Assembly (NCBI GenBank): GCA_031769625.1
Contig: JAUIMM010000113.1
Coordinates: forward strand, 9,792,501 to 9,856,500
Direction of reading: 5' to 3'
Length of the DNA: 64,000 bases
Source of the DNA: Taudactylus pleione
Taxonomy: Eukaryota > Chordata > Amphibia > Anura > Myobatrachidae
Part shown: positions 24,001-39,000 of the stretch, piece by piece
Layout: each line of letters begins with the position of its first letter
Numbering within the stretch: the stretch's first letter is position 1
Made by a program: the position numbers and the translations under genes
The notes under the pieces: generated by a model
The model's input: only the letters and a program-made list of their open reading frames with translations
What the model was told of the DNA's origin: nothing
The model's database searches: none

Positions 24001-27000
24001 TTAGGGAGGCTTGCAGGACTTCCTCTGATTGGACCTTGTATCTGTTAAATCACAGCCAGCCCTTCACTCCATGCTGATGATTGAGTTTTCGTGTTTCCGT
24101 TTCTGTCTTTGTCTCCTGTCTTTCAGTTGAGCTCCAGCATTCCTGCCTCCTATAGTATATTGTTCTTCTGCCGTTTGTGTCATCCAGACAGCACAGTCCT
24201 GCATATTATCTACCTGCCGTTTGTGTCATCCAGGTGGCACAGGCCGCACTGCAGCATCAGCTGCTTGTGTCAACTCGGCGGCCCAGGCCGCATTACAGCG
24301 TCAGCTGCTTGTGTCAACTCGGCCGCACTCCAGCAACATCAGGGCGCAGTCCCGCGCTCCTACACCAGTGACTTTGCTTCTGTTATTTCCGGCTTCGGCC
24401 GCATCTAGCCAAGTTGCTCCAGCCCTCAAGGCCGCCACACAGCCCAGTCGCTGCTTCATATTCAACAACCCACGGGCTACATCTGGCCAAGTTATACCAT
24501 CCCCCAAGGCTGCTGCATGGCCCAGAGGCAGTGTTGAAATTCACCCTGCTGTAATGCTCTAACAATATTGGTGGCATTGTAAAAAATCAGAAATCGAAGA
24601 AAGTCCAAGCGGGGTAAGCCATTTTGCAATGACTTCCCTGAGTTTTTCTAAGAGGTTGTCAGTGGTATGCCTCTTAGTGAAACCGGTGATACACAGAGTG
24701 CCTTTCAATGAGCTGCTGTTTCTTAGATGCTGCTGCTGTCGGTGCAGCTGAAGGCAATACACACCCGGTGGGTTGTTACAGTCATGTAATCTTGCATATG
24801 TCCTGTTCCACTTGTCCACATATCTGTGGTTAACTGGACAATGGGTACAACAGCATTTTGGAGGACACTGTTTTTTTAACGTCCCTGTACAGGCTGGGAA
24901 TTGCTTTTCTAGTGAAGTGGAACCTAGATGGGATTTGGTAGCGGGGACACAGGACCTCAATTAACTGTCTAAAACCCACTGCATGAATGGCGGATATCGG
25001 ACACACATCTAATACCAGCATGGATGTTATGGCATCAGTGATCCGCTGTGCAACTGGGTGACTGCTGTCATACTTGCTCCCCCTTGCAAAGGATTGTTCA
25101 ATTGTTTTTTTGAACTACTACTAGTAGTCTTCATGGTCCCCTTCTGGGATGAAGGTCCACTCCCAGCAGCAGTAGTGCTCAAGGATTCTTCTGATGAATT
25201 CAGGATAAGGGAGGACTGAGTTAGCCTTAACTAATTGGATGCAGGACTAGTTCCAATCATGATTGAGGATATTGTTGATAAAGGTGTTAGTGGTGAAGAT
25301 GGCAGGTGCTTGGATCTAGCTGATGAAGGGAGCTAGCTGATGCTGGACTGCTTGTTGTTACTTTTTTAGCCAAAGTTTCTGAATTTTGCAAACACGTTGC
25401 ATGGATACGCTGTAGATGACGTAACAGGGAGGAGGTTCCTAGATGGTTAGGGTCCCTACCTCTACTTACTCTGGCATTACAAAGGGTACAGATGGCTTGA
25501 CAATTGTCTGGATTTGGGTAGAAATGATTTCAAACATAAGATGTGGATTTTTTTGTTTTATGCCCAAGCATGACAATGGGCTTTTTTCCTTATCACGGGC
25601 AACAACTGTTTCCACTAGAGCCTCGTTTACACAAACAACATCCTCATCAGCAACCTCATCAGCAACATCCTTATTAGCATCAGCTACACAAATATCTTCC
25701 TCATCCTGGTGCACTTCCACAGAAGCATCCTCAATTTCTATGTCAGCATTGTGACTTGTGCTGCTCATTCCCGCATTTGCAGAGGATGCACAAGTGGTGG
25801 AAGGAGGCTCCTCTTAGAGTACAGTATTGGTCAGGCTCACACATGGCACCCGCCAACACACTTAAGCTGGGTAAACACTTAAAGATTTTCTGTCCAACCA
25901 GCCAACTAGTTGATTGGTTGGAATGAAAATCTGGTAACATATGAGAGTAAATGATGATCAGCAATTTACGCCTAAATGCCAGAAAACAGATGAAAATGGT
26001 CATTCAGACAAGTTTGTTAAATGTTTGATCTAAACAATTTGTTCAAACAACAGTTTTTGTCCATCTTCCGGCATTTGAGAGCAAATTGCTGATTGTCATT
26101 TGCTTTCATACCTTACCAGATTTTCATTCCAACCAATCAACTAGTTGTCTGGTTGGACAGAAAATCTTTAGGTGTGTACCCAGCCTTAGACCCTCCTCAG
26201 GGATTTGTGACATTTCTGAGTGCACAATTGGTTCCTGTGCATTAACAATTTTAATTTTTTTGAAACATTTACAGGGAGAAGGGCTTACATCATTATAAGA
26301 GGCAGAACCACCAGTCATAAATAAAGGCCAAGGCCTTAGCCTTTCCCTGCCACTTCGTGTGTTGAAATATTGCCAATGTTATGTCTTTCTGCAGCTAACT
26401 TTCCCTTTGAAGTTTTTTGCTTTACCACTTTAAAACATTGGTTCTTTGATTTTAGATGCCCTGATTTAAGCCCTGTATGCCCTTGGGCATCAGTTTTAGT
26501 AGATAACGTAGACGGACTAGTATCGTCATGACTGGTGGCACTGGCAGCAGCTCCAGCACTAGTATGTGGTTCCTGTTCTCTTCTCAACTGATCGTTCTCC
26601 ATATCAACAAACACGAATGAAGTGGGGTACAACACACATGTCTATATTATATTGCGGTATCAATGACTTACAGTGTCACAAATTTTTTTATGAATAAGAA
26701 AAGAATAACATACTGTGCTACCACTTAGTGTCACAAGACTTTTTTTATGAATAAGTAGAAAAGAATAACACACTGCGCTACCACTTACAATGTCACAATA
26801 TTTTTTATGAATAAGAGAAGAATAACACACTGCGCTACCACTTACAGTGTCACAAGGTTTTTTATGAATAAGAAAAATAACACACTGCGCTGCCACTAAC
26901 AGCATCACAATATTTTTTATGAATAATAATAACACTGCGCTACCACTTACAGTGTCAAAATATTTTTTATGAATAAGAAGAAAAGAATAACACACTTGGC

Positions 27001-30000
27001 TACCACTTAGTGTCACAATATTTTTTATGAATAAGAATAACACACTGTGCTATGACTTATAGTGTTACAATACGTGGATGATAAACTGTGGTCGATATTT
27101 TGTTTTTATTTTTTGTGGAATGATAATTTTATTTAACTTTTTTTGACACTGGGGAAGAGCACCCCTGGACGACACAGAACCCCTTTATGTACTGCAGCCC
27201 TAGCCCCTTGATGGACAGGACAACACAGCAGCATCCCTTTATGTACTGCAGCCCCCCTTTATGTACTGCAGCCCCTTTATGGACAACACAACAGCACCTC
27301 TTTATGTACTGGGGAAGAGCACCCCTGGATAGACAGAGCTCCCCTGGATGACACAGCACCCCTTTATGTACTGCAGCCCTAGCCCCTTTATAGACAACAC
27401 AGCAGCACCCCTTTATGTACTGCAGCCCCAGCCCCTTGATGGAATTGCAGCCCCAGCCCCTTGATGGACAGGACAACACAGCAGCACCCCTTTATAAACT
27501 GCAGTCCCCCTTTATATACTGCAGCACCAGCCCCTATATGGACAACACAGCAGCACCCCTTTATGTACTGCAGCCCCAGCCCCTTGATGGTACTGCAGCC
27601 CCAGCCCCTTGATGGACAGGACAACACAGCAGCACCCCTTCAGAACTGCAGTCCTCCTTTATGTACTGCAGCACCAGCCCCTTTGTGGACAACACAGCAG
27701 CACCCCTTTATGTACTGCAGCCCCTTTATGGACAACACAGCAGCACCCCTTTTTGTACTGCAGCCCCTTGATGGTACTGCAGCCCCAGCCACTTGATGGA
27801 CAGGACAACACAGCAGCACCCCTTTATGTACTGCAGCCACAGCCCCTTTATGGACAACACAGCAGCACCCCTTTATGTACTGCAGCCCCAGCCCCTTTAT
27901 GAACAACACAGCAGCATCCCTTTATGTACTGCAGCCCCAGCCCCTTTATGGACAACACAGCAGCACCCTTTTATGTACTGCAGCCCCAGCCCCTTTATGG
28001 ACAACACAGCAGCAGCCCTTTATGTACTGCAGCCCCAACCCTTTGAAGGTACTGCAGCCCCAGTCCCTTGATTGACAGAACAACAGTGACAGCAGCCCCA
28101 GCCCAACAACACTGCACCCTTGAGAAGTTGAGGACACATGCACAGACAAAGCAGCACAGAGCACGTCTGTTCTGTCCGGAGTGAAAATGGCAACCCGGGA
28201 CCTTTATAGAATCCCAAACCTGTGAGAATCCGACAGCGGCATGATGACATTTTGGATTCCGAGTTAGGCGGGAAAACCCGAGCCAGACTCGGATCTTACT
28301 CGGATCTCCTATGTTCGGATGGTGGTTTAGTGTATGGTACTGAATGATGATCATTCACAGCCTGACAATACCTGAAAACAGTTGTTCGGTTTTGTTTTCA
28401 AAGCTGTCCAGCCCACCCATCCTCTGAGCAGTGTACATGCAGAGATCAGTCTGAATTTAAACACATCTCTTGCCCCTCCTATAGGGCTGCTGCAAGCTTG
28501 TGCTTATAATAATGAGTATTTAACCAGGCGTTAAGGTAGGGACAGTGCAGTAAAACTCTGTATATGAGCACATACAAGCATTTAGTTGTGCGTGTAATGT
28601 GAGTGTAATTGCGGCTGCCTTGCATGTAACTTTGTATCGGCCCCATAGTGTCTAATGTAATGTACTGTATGAACCTCAGCTCTGAATACTCACATCACTT
28701 AAGTAACTGTATTTTCCTTTAAGGATCATCCGGTAAAGTCTTGTACGGTTTTCATCTTCAAAGGGCATAGATCCGCTAAGCAAAATATAGGTGATGACCC
28801 CGAGAGCCCACATGTCCACTGCATTACTGTAAGGCTTTCTCAGAATAATTTCCGGAGCAATGTATTCGGGTGTGCCACATATGGTCCTCATTGACCAGTC
28901 TCCACCTTTATTACCAGAGTTTGCTAAACCAAAATCAGTAACTAGTATCTTTGAGTCTGCTCCAGGGTGGTAATAGAGAAGATTTTCCGGTTTTAGGTCT
29001 CTATGTGTTATGCCCAGTCCATGCAGATAGTTTATTCCATCTAAAACCATCTGTAGAACCTTGGTGGCGTCCCGTTCAGTGAATGATCCTTTCGAAATGA
29101 TTCTGTCAAACAGCTCCCCACCGGTAGCCAGTTCCATCACCATGTACACTCGGTCATGAGACTCAAACACTTCAATTAACTGAATGATGTTGTGATGACT
29201 GACCCTTCTGAGGATATTCAGTTCAGACTCACATACTTCCTTTCCTTCCTTGGCTCGTGTTTCTATCATTTTAATGGCAAATGGTTGTCGCGTAGCTTTG
29301 TGCTCTACTCTCACAACTCTGCTGAAACTGCCCCTTCCAATAAGAGCCTTGATATCATATCTGAAAGAGAAGAATGATAATTAGAGCCATCAAGGTGAAC
29401 CATATATATGATTGCATTATGTGAAGTGATTCATTGTACTACAGGCGTTTAAAATCACAGAACAATTATTGGTTCGGCACTGATTGCAATTGATATACAA
29501 TGTACAAGATTTAAGAACATACATAGTTTCCGTTTAATCTATCCTAAAATGAATATGTTGTCCACACCACAAATAGGTTTGCGAAATCTCAGTGGCGAGA
29601 TTACAGCGATTTTGAGGCAATGGGGTGGGATGCATCAAAGCATCTTTGCAGTTTTCGGAGATTTGACCACTTACCGCATATGCACCAAGCTCCGGAATGC
29701 AATACATTCCGGGGCTTGGATGCAGTGGGCAAACGCCATCTTTAGATGGCGTTGCCTAATAGAAGCCTATGGGCTTTTATTCACATTTCCCCCTGAGAGG
29801 GATTCAATCTGATCCCTCCCAGAACCCTCCGCAGTGTGTGCATTATTCAACGCTTGCGCAGATGGACTCCCGGGTCATGAACCCAGAAATCCTTCTATCG
29901 CAAATGACAACTCTTACCGGGAGAGCTGTCCTTTGTGATTTTTTTCAAGCATACGGTATTAGTAAACGCCATTAATCTTGCAATGACTGGTAGGATAAAT

Positions 30001-33000
30001 CGCATTCAAAATGCGATGCGCCATCCATCCCACCCCTAGTATGAAAAAAGTGAACCTTATACTAGCTCAAAGGAAAAGAGAGCGCTTGTCTTGTAATTGC
30101 TTCAGGTTAATGCTGCTATCACTGCAACCCTATCCACATTGCCTTATGGTCTTTTGTGTTCAGAGAACCCTCTAAGTTCCCAGGGTTGGTTAGCATCTGC
30201 TGCATGTCAAACACTTCACTGCACCACACTTGGAGCTATTTGCACATGTGACAGTATGTTCAAGACAAGGCAAAGCCTTGGATTGCTGTACGTTGCTGAG
30301 ATTATTCCTTTCCCTACACCTTATCCTATAAATTAGATTGCTTTTGTTACCCAAGGGCCTACAGTACTATACCCTTTTTTCCATTGTTCTTATTTGCAGC
30401 TGTTCAAGTAGAGTACAGTACTTTATGGTGTGCCATAGTGTTGCCCCAGACCTGAGCGTGCTATTTGCTACCATTCCTTACTCATTATAACTAATATTGG
30501 GGTTACAACTTCCACTATTGTTGTCTCCTTTATCCTGCAAATACTGCACACAGCACTGATGTTCTCATTGCTACTATTTATCTTATTATTAGTATGTTTG
30601 TAAATTGTTATTGCTGTCTCATTTTCTTCAAATATAAAACATTTATGCTATGGAATGTATGCTTGCCATTTGCTTTAGGTTCCCACAGAGGCATAAGCTA
30701 ATTAGGCAAATGCCTAGGTCATTTGGATGCCTAGGAGCATGCATTCCAAGCCTAGGGTCAGCTCAGCTTGACAGCGGGCAATTGATGGGACAGGGACAAT
30801 AGTGTATGTAAGATCACTCACTAGTAGACTTAGGTTCCTTGCCGATGGTGGCGTCTGTGGGTCCTAGGCAGGGCCTAAATCAATTTACAGATAATCTGGC
30901 CCTGTTAATTCATTATTTTCCTTGTTTTACCTGTAGTCTCTAATGATCCATGGCAGATGATCTCAATCCTATTTTCCAGACTTTCATCAATTTGTCTTGT
31001 ATACTGTACCGTCACGACCAGGGTTTCTCGGCATGGCGGTCGGCAGGTGATACCTATGAAGACGCTATGGCGAGGGGCGTCTGGCGGTGGCGCTGGTGCC
31101 TGGCGGGGTGCATTGGCTGTGCGTAGTCCTGTGCGGGCATACTGTCACTCTGGTCTGGTTAGGCCGGATGGTGCTTCCATTCCTCTCTAGCATGGGCGCC
31201 GCCATCTTGCCTCCGGTCATGTGACCTAGTCGCCCTATCCTGGTGTGTCACATGCTCCTCTCTGACCAGTCACGGCTGAGCACTGGGGATTTAAGGGAGT
31301 TCAGAGCTCCCTTGCATTGCCAGTGCAACGTGTTTCTCAGCGCAAGCTGAGAGAGAGTTCCTGAGCTTGTCCGCCTGCCTGTTGGATCTCTGCCTAAGCC
31401 TGCTTCACCTAACCTGCTCCTTACCCTGCTGGATTCCCCTGCCTCCTCCTATTGCTTCTCCCTTGCCTGAGTACCTGTGTCAGCTGTTACCCTGCACCCT
31501 GCCTCCACAGCCTGCAATCTATTTCAGCCTCACGAACCTGCATACTGGACTGTTCCTGCCTGTCACTATCTGGACATTCTCCCATTAGCTTCACTACAGT
31601 TCTCAAGTGCACTTCAGTGCTATACCTGGACTTTTTCTTTTGCCATTTCCATGTCTACTAAGCCACTCATTAAAAGTTCCACATTTTCATTTAAATCTGC
31701 TTCTGTATCTGCTCCTATCACCACCCCGGGTCCACAACAAAACCAGAACCTGACATGTACCTCACAATACAACCACTACTGAGCAATCACATTTTACAGT
31801 TAGAAGCCACAAAACTATGATATGAGAACTGTGTTTTAGGATCCCGACAGTAAGGAAGATGCTACAATAATGAGGAATCTGAAGTTCCGGATGACATTTT
31901 GTGTATGCCATTGCCGGATCAGATTTGGAATTATTATAATTGATGTTTATCATTAAGGACGTTTCATGGGACCATGTCACATATGCCTTTTCGGCTTATG
32001 AAGTTTGAGAGCCTAGGCTCCAATCCAAAAATATCTTAACCTGCCCCAAGATATTTGCTGCAGATGGCAGATTTAAATACTGGCAGAAATAATGTATGTG
32101 TATAACACAAAGCCTGGAGGTAAACATGTTTATGTCTGCTAACTGATTCTCTATTACAGTGACTGTTTAACTAAATCTATAATAAAGTTGAGCATGAATC
32201 TAGAAATGATATTGAAGCTAAGCCAGTAATAATTACGCAGCTCTTTCGCTTGAAGAAAACACTGCCAGATAGATCAAACATATCTGTGACTCATAATTTC
32301 GGTCAAAATGACCAATATTGTGTAATAGATGTTGCAGAAAACTCAGGGCAGGAGGAAGGTCCATGGGTGCCTGCCCTAGATACCCTCATCTGAACTGAAA
32401 GGAAAGATGGGGGTTCACTGTGCATTCGCTGACCCTCGCACATGTTGAGAAGAGACAAGCAGGGCCCTCGAGAGCCGAAGGATCCTGCTCACCCCTGAGC
32501 CCCATAACCACCTCACGCCGGGTCCCTGCAACCATGGTCGTTTCACCACTGACTGCATTCAGTCAACATAGGGTGTAAATTAATACACGATCCTTTAAAT
32601 AAAAAGTGTTGTACAGAATTCCTCCTTGCATATATTGCAGAATATACTGAAGCATGAATATACATAGAGATTGTTTTTTGATACCACTTCCCAGTTCCAT
32701 TGCTAAAGTTACAGCCATCCACCAAGATCTAATCCAAACCAACCTATTACGCAACACTACAGTGACCTATTCACCAATCTCTGAAATATTAAAAAAATTA
32801 TATAGCTTTTAGTTGGCCAATCCAATGGTGGTATGAAAAATACCAATACCCAACTAGGCTGAAGGAGTCCTGTGAGGCATACGATTCCTGCAGGAACCAG
32901 AGCCCTATGTTGCGGGGCTTGGTGCCAGCCGCATATGCTGCTATTTTTATTACATACCATTTGGTAAATATAAATAAGTCCTAATGAATGCAAATAAGAC

Positions 33001-36000
33001 TTAAGTATTTCATTAACATAAGGTATGCATTACATATTTGATGTGAACATAATTTACATAATGCCAGTTTATATATAGACCATGATGTCCTGGAAAACTT
33101 TACTTGTCTGAACTTGTACCACTAAATAAGCAGATGAAATAGTTTTTCTGTCATTACTCAAATGCCTTCATGGCTCTGTGACTTCAGAACAGAAAGAAGA
33201 TAAGGTCTCAGTTAAATGACCTGAGACATCCCTGTGTTACAGTTTGACAGGGCCACAAAACACTGTACTGTATACCGAACATCCTGCTTATTTCACAAGA
33301 CAATGCATATTATTTACATAATGTCTAAATACAGTGACAAGAGTAGGTGTATAGACCAGTGGTTCTTAAACTCGGTCCTCAGGACCCCACACAGGTCATG
33401 TTTTGCAGGTCTCCTGGCAGCTGCACAGGTGTAATCATTACTCACTGACACATTTTAAAAGATCCACAGATGTAGCTAATTATTTCACCTGTAATTCTGT
33501 GAGACCTGCAAAACATGCACCGTGTGGGGTCCCGAGGACCGAGTTTGAGAACCTGTGGTATAGACAATGCATTATATTATTCATCTCCATCCAACACTAA
33601 AATCTCTGGTCTCTAAGAGCACTGACATCTGTTCTAAAAACTGTTCAATCTTACTAAAATATAATTTCTGTCCCAACAAATCCTATTACCCATCTCTGTA
33701 TTTATCACACAATTAAAACATTTGCATAATACATCTTATATCTTTACCTAATCCAGAGGTTCCCAAACGCGGTCCTAAAGGCTCCTCAACAGTTCACGTT
33801 TTAGAGATATCCATAGTTGAGCACAGGTGGTTAAATCAAATTGACTGAGATACTAATTAAGTCATCTGTGGTCAATCATGGATATCCTTAAAACCTGGAC
33901 TGTTAAGCTGGCCACACACTAGACCAACTTGCTCCAACCATCCAACTTGTTGATTGGTTGGAATTAAAATCTGGTAACGTATGAGAGTAAATGATGATCA
34001 GCAATTTGCTCCTAAATGCCAGAAAACAGATGAAAATGGTCATTCAGACAAGTTTGTTAAATGTTTGATCTAAACAATTTGTTCAAACAACAGTTTTTGT
34101 CCATTTTCCGGCATTTGGGAGCAAATTGCTGATTATCATTTGCTTTAATACCTTACCAGATTTTCATTCCAACCAATCAACAAGTTGGATGGTTGGATGA
34201 AAGTTGGTCTAGTGTGTGGCCAGCTTAACGGTGCATTGAAGACCGAGTTTGGGAACCTCTGACCTAATCTATTTATTTGTCTCACCACAAACTTTTTAAT
34301 ATTTTTTTTTTTTAATGTTTTGTATACTGTAGTTTTGATTTTTTTTTTTGCAGGTAATAGTGTTACATTAACCGCATACAGTATAGCTTGGTAGTGTTAA
34401 CCAAATTGATTAAGTAGGCCAGTGGTTCTCAAACTCGGTCCTCAGAACCCCACACAAATCACGTTTTCCAGGTTACTGTGCAGGAGCAGAGGTGTATTCA
34501 TTGCTCATTGACACATTTTAAAAGATCCACATGTGGAGCTAATTATTTCACTTGCGATTCTATGAGGAGACCTGGAAAACGTGCACTGTTTGGGGTCCCG
34601 AAGACCGAGTTTGAGAACCTGTGAATTAGGGAGTTCAAATACTATTATATTTCAGTAATGTACAGTATCTCATTCTTTTTGGAGAAATTCCATCATATAA
34701 AGTCTTCAGTGAGATTTTACTCTAGAAGAAAATGCTTTTCGCATCTTCTTCATTCTTTTTGGCCAAATTGAAACATTTTAAACAATTAGATCTCATATCT
34801 ATTTCTTCTACAATATAAATTTGGTATATCCACATATTCATAATCAGAAGTATGTTTCATTGTTTTTTTTATTTTATTTTAACTCAAACTAGGGATGGCT
34901 GGATGTGCTGTGACCTGCAGTGTATGGTGCTGATATGAGTGATGCTCAGCTGGCACAGCAAAAACTGTCCCGAGCAACACAGGTTACTTATCGCCCTTTA
35001 TCCTTGTTCTGCTCTATGGAGCATGTGTGGGGGCCCGGAGAACGCATGGGACTGGGAGTGCGGTGTGAGCCACAAAACCCAAATAAAGAAATAAATAAAA
35101 GCTTGTTATAAATCATTAATAATGCAGGACAACTACTCCCCTCATCTTCTTTTTACATAAGCATACTAATAATTATTTCTGTGTAGTCCTGTACTTTATA
35201 TTATATTCTGTTCACATGACAATCTAATGTACTTATTCATAATATCATTGTTACTCTAAAGGTGCATACACACGTAACAATTTTGTAAGCAACGATTTTC
35301 TGTCAGATTTTCTGTCACATTTTCCCTTGAAAAAGTGAATGATTTTTGAAGTGTAATGAACGATTTTTACAACGATGAACGAAAAATGTTCCTACCCTTA
35401 ATGAAAATCGTTATGTTGGACAGTCTGAAATGGACGATGAACGATAACTACAAACTACAAACAGGAGCGCGCTTGAACGATTTTCGTTCATCGTTATAAC
35501 TCAGAAACTGAACAATTATTTAACCGATAACGACGTCGTTAACGACAAATCGTTCAAAAAATCATTGTGTGTATGCACCTTAACACTACCATCACAACTT
35601 TTTGACTATTTACCATCCCCAGCGATTACCTATAGTTTTTTACACATTGCATAACTCTAGTTATAAATACAGTCCCTGCCGTGGGGCTCACAGTCTATAT
35701 TCCCTATCATGGACACACATATGCACCAGGGTTAGTTTTAGGCCAGAATAAAACTTCCATTGTGTTTTTGGGAGGAAACCTATGCGAGCAGGTGGAGAAC
35801 ATACAAACTTATCACAGATGGGCCATAATCTTAGATTGAACTCGTGACCTCAGTGCTTTGGGGCAGTAATGCTATCCACTACGCCATCCATACTGCCCAT
35901 TTCGCCGTATCATTTACCTCAATATTATAGCAACGCTCTTTATAGTATGTTCAGGGCAGTAATTAGGGGTGTGTGAGCAGTGCAAAACCCTGAGGGTGGC

Positions 36001-39000
36001 ACTGTCACTGGCCCACAGTACCAGCATTGTGGTCGCAGGTACCCTGCAGTCAGTAATGCTGCTGCAGCACGCACTCTGCAGACTGTAGAACAGCTCAGAG
36101 CATCCTATGGACGCTGCAGGGAGTGCTCTACTTCACGTGTTTGGGAACAGGGGGCGCACAGCAGTGGCATGGTCAGCTTTTGACATACAGTAAATAGAAA
36201 CTGAAGTTCTAAAAATCAGTTCCCCAGCCGCAGGGGCGGTTTAAGAGAGGTGAGGGCTCATGTGCAGTCTTTGTGCGGGCCCTCTCCTCTCCGGCAGTGC
36301 AGTATACTGTGTGCCAGGGTCTACTGCGCATGCTCAGGTCTCTGGGAACATGGCGCCTGCTTTATGTTCCTGGTGACATCTCTAGTGCGCATGTATAATA
36401 ATTATATGGGGTCTATTTTTAATGGAAAAATATCCCCTGTGACAATTAAGGATTGAACTCGCTGCAAGTTCAATCTTAGTATTGGAGGCATTCATCATGT
36501 CTCCTATACTTAGTTATCACTTCCGAAAAACTGCTGATTTTGTGAAGACAGCTTTTTCGGAATAAGGGGACATTTCTCCTGCTTCACTGTCTCTTCGAAG
36601 CCTGTCTTGCAGCTGCGCATGCGCAGCTTTCAAGACAGGCTGCGAAGAGACAGTGAAGCAGCAGGAGGACACCCGCTGAAACAGTACAGCTCCATAGCAT
36701 CAGTTCCCCGCCACCGCTGCTGTGCCTTCTCCCTTGCTCTCGACTCACTGGAGGAGAGCTCAGGGAGCTGGGAGGAAGCTTCAGTAAGGTAAGAGGACAC
36801 AGCAGGGAGGGATCTTTTCCTCTGCTGTATCGGATTCTGTATGCCATCTCATTGTGGCGCACAGCAGGGGTTAAAGTGGGCAGAATCGGGGCGGAACTGA
36901 GTTCCGTCACCTCTAATAGTAGGCGGAACTAGTTCCGCCTCAGGCATATCCCTACATAGAAGTCCCACAGACAGAGAGCCACTCTGTCTGGCAGCAGCCA
37001 CCACCCCTGCCTCCATGTTCCTCCTCCTCCACCCTCGGCCCGCCCCTCTTGTTACTCACTTTGTAGGCCTGCATCCCGGGGGCTTCTTTTGCACACAACA
37101 TATGCACTGAGGAGCCGTGAAGAGGAGCAGGGGCCAAGGCAGGCATGATGGTGAGCTGCTGATAGAGGGACACAGGGGCAAGGAACTAATGGTGAGGGAC
37201 ACGAGCAAGGAGCTGCTGGAAGGACACAAGGGGGTAACCTGGAGAGACACAAGAGGACGGTGTTGGAGTGAAGACACAGGAATGGCACTTGTGAGATAGA
37301 GAGGGGCTGATGCTTGTGAAGCACAGGAAGATGGTGCTGGAGAGATGGTGGGGGATGGCATTGGAGAGACGCAGAGGGGATAAAGCTGGTTAGATGCAAG
37401 GGGATGAAGCTGGTGGGATGCAGTGGGGGTGGCGCTGATGAGTAGCAAGGGGGGTGGCACTGTAGAGATGTAGGAGGATATTGTCTCTCCAGTGTAAGAG
37501 TTACACCGATGATATAGAACATTTTTTTCTTTTTAAGGGGCAGATGTACTAAGTTCTGGAAAGTTTTACATTGGAAAGTGATAAACTGCCAACCAATCAG
37601 CTCCTCACTGCCCCCAGGCCCCTGGCCATTCACTTTAAAGTTTCCTATACACAACAGTTTTCACAGTTGCACTGGCCTCTCAGAGTAGCTCTGCCTAGTA
37701 TGTGTGTGGAGGGGGGGGGGTAGGTGGCGGGGGAAATGAGTTCCACCTCTCCAGGACCACTTTAAGCCTTGGCATACAGTATCACTGTCAAGTTCTGAAA
37801 AAAATGCTTTTTCGAAACTTGATGAATTTCATAATTTCCACATCCCCATACAGTGTGGTGACAATGGAAATTATTGTGGGACAATTATAACAAGGAGCTG
37901 TCAGTGATATCTCCTTCATTACTAGAATGATGAATTATCCGGGCACTTAATTTCTACAAAAATAGGTAAAAATCTTAATTTTCACCTACTTTTGTAGAAA
38001 TTAAGTGATGATGAATAGACCCCTATGGGTGCAGGGTGTGCGGCGTGGTCCCTCCTGGACCCAGGGGTCCATTTGGACCACATGCACTGCTCCCATATAA
38101 GATATGCCAATGCCCAGCCACCCCAGGCCCAAATATTTCAAAATTAAAATATCAACATCTTAGGGGCATATCTAATTAGGTACACATTTTTTGTTTAATG
38201 CGAGTATGTGCGCTCTCGATTTTCACAATATCCAATTGAAAAAAATTGGTTGTGGTAATTTTTACTGCAAATAGCCGTGGATATTTTTTTAAAAGCCTGT
38301 ACCCTAAAAATATATATACATTGGGTATCAGTAATAATGTGTATTACTGTCCCAAAGATAAATATTTAGATCTTTAAAAATGCTATAAATGGCTGATTTG
38401 TGCATTTTAAAAAAAAAAGGTAAAAAATTATAAAAAGCAAACTTTTTTTTTTTAAATACAAAACCCCCAAAAAACTGCAGAAATAAAAATAAAATAAAAA
38501 TAAAAACTAAAATGTGATTTATTTTTTTTGTGGTAATTTGAGGCCAATTGCAAAATTAAATAAAAAAAAAAATAAACAAATAAAGATAAAAATTAATTAT
38601 TTTTAATTTAAATAAATACCTTCATTAAATTTGGAGTGCAGAAATACACAAAAAAAGTTTATTTTAGGGTAATTTTTTTATCACCAATAATGACATGTAA
38701 TTTTTGGACTAATTAAGGTAATTGGAAAATTGGAAACTTTCAGTTGCCTAATTAGTCAATAAGGGGGTGTCCAAGTGGTTCTGAAGAAAGTCCTGACATT
38801 TTAAACTTAAAATATGGATTTTTACTGATTTTGCACCTGTAGGGGGGCTGCAAGTAAAAAGCTGCGGGAATTGCTATAGAAATTACCGCGTCTTAATTTC
38901 TACGGTATTATCTTGTGTTCTCATGACTTTTCAAGGATATTCATGCAAATGGTTGATGTTTTTCAACTGTTAATGTGTCAAAGTTGCTAAAAGGTTGCAC

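Larger units (their letters stand above)
18075..28693 (-). other. PSKH2 intron 2 (10.6 kb)
   Basis: Donor GAT|GTGAGT at 28693-28688 and acceptor TTTTTCAG|CC at 18075. Phase 0. In gene orientation it contains hAT-derived minisatellites, a broken hAT transposase on the gene strand, a chromovirus remnant on the opposite strand, and two CpG-rich palindromic MITEs beside exon 3. Confidence 0.9.
36231..38112. mobile_element. hAT MITE (family R3), interrupted by a Harbinger-type element
   Basis: Starts CAGGGGCGGTTTAAGAGAG and ends CATATAAGATATGCCAATG, a decayed CCCCTG terminus. CCCAGCCG (36223-36230) and CCCAGCCA (38113-38120) form an 8-bp duplication with one mismatch. Uninterrupted family members at 42101-42497 and 53603-53949 confirm the boundaries. 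The insertion at 36408-38023 lies at the A/T-rich site that precedes GGGTGCAGG in this family. Confidence 0.8.

Noticed and set aside
26660..27043. 127-codon frame of [13 protein letters not shown] repeats
   Set aside because: Arises from the 60-bp minisatellite next to the hAT pseudogene.
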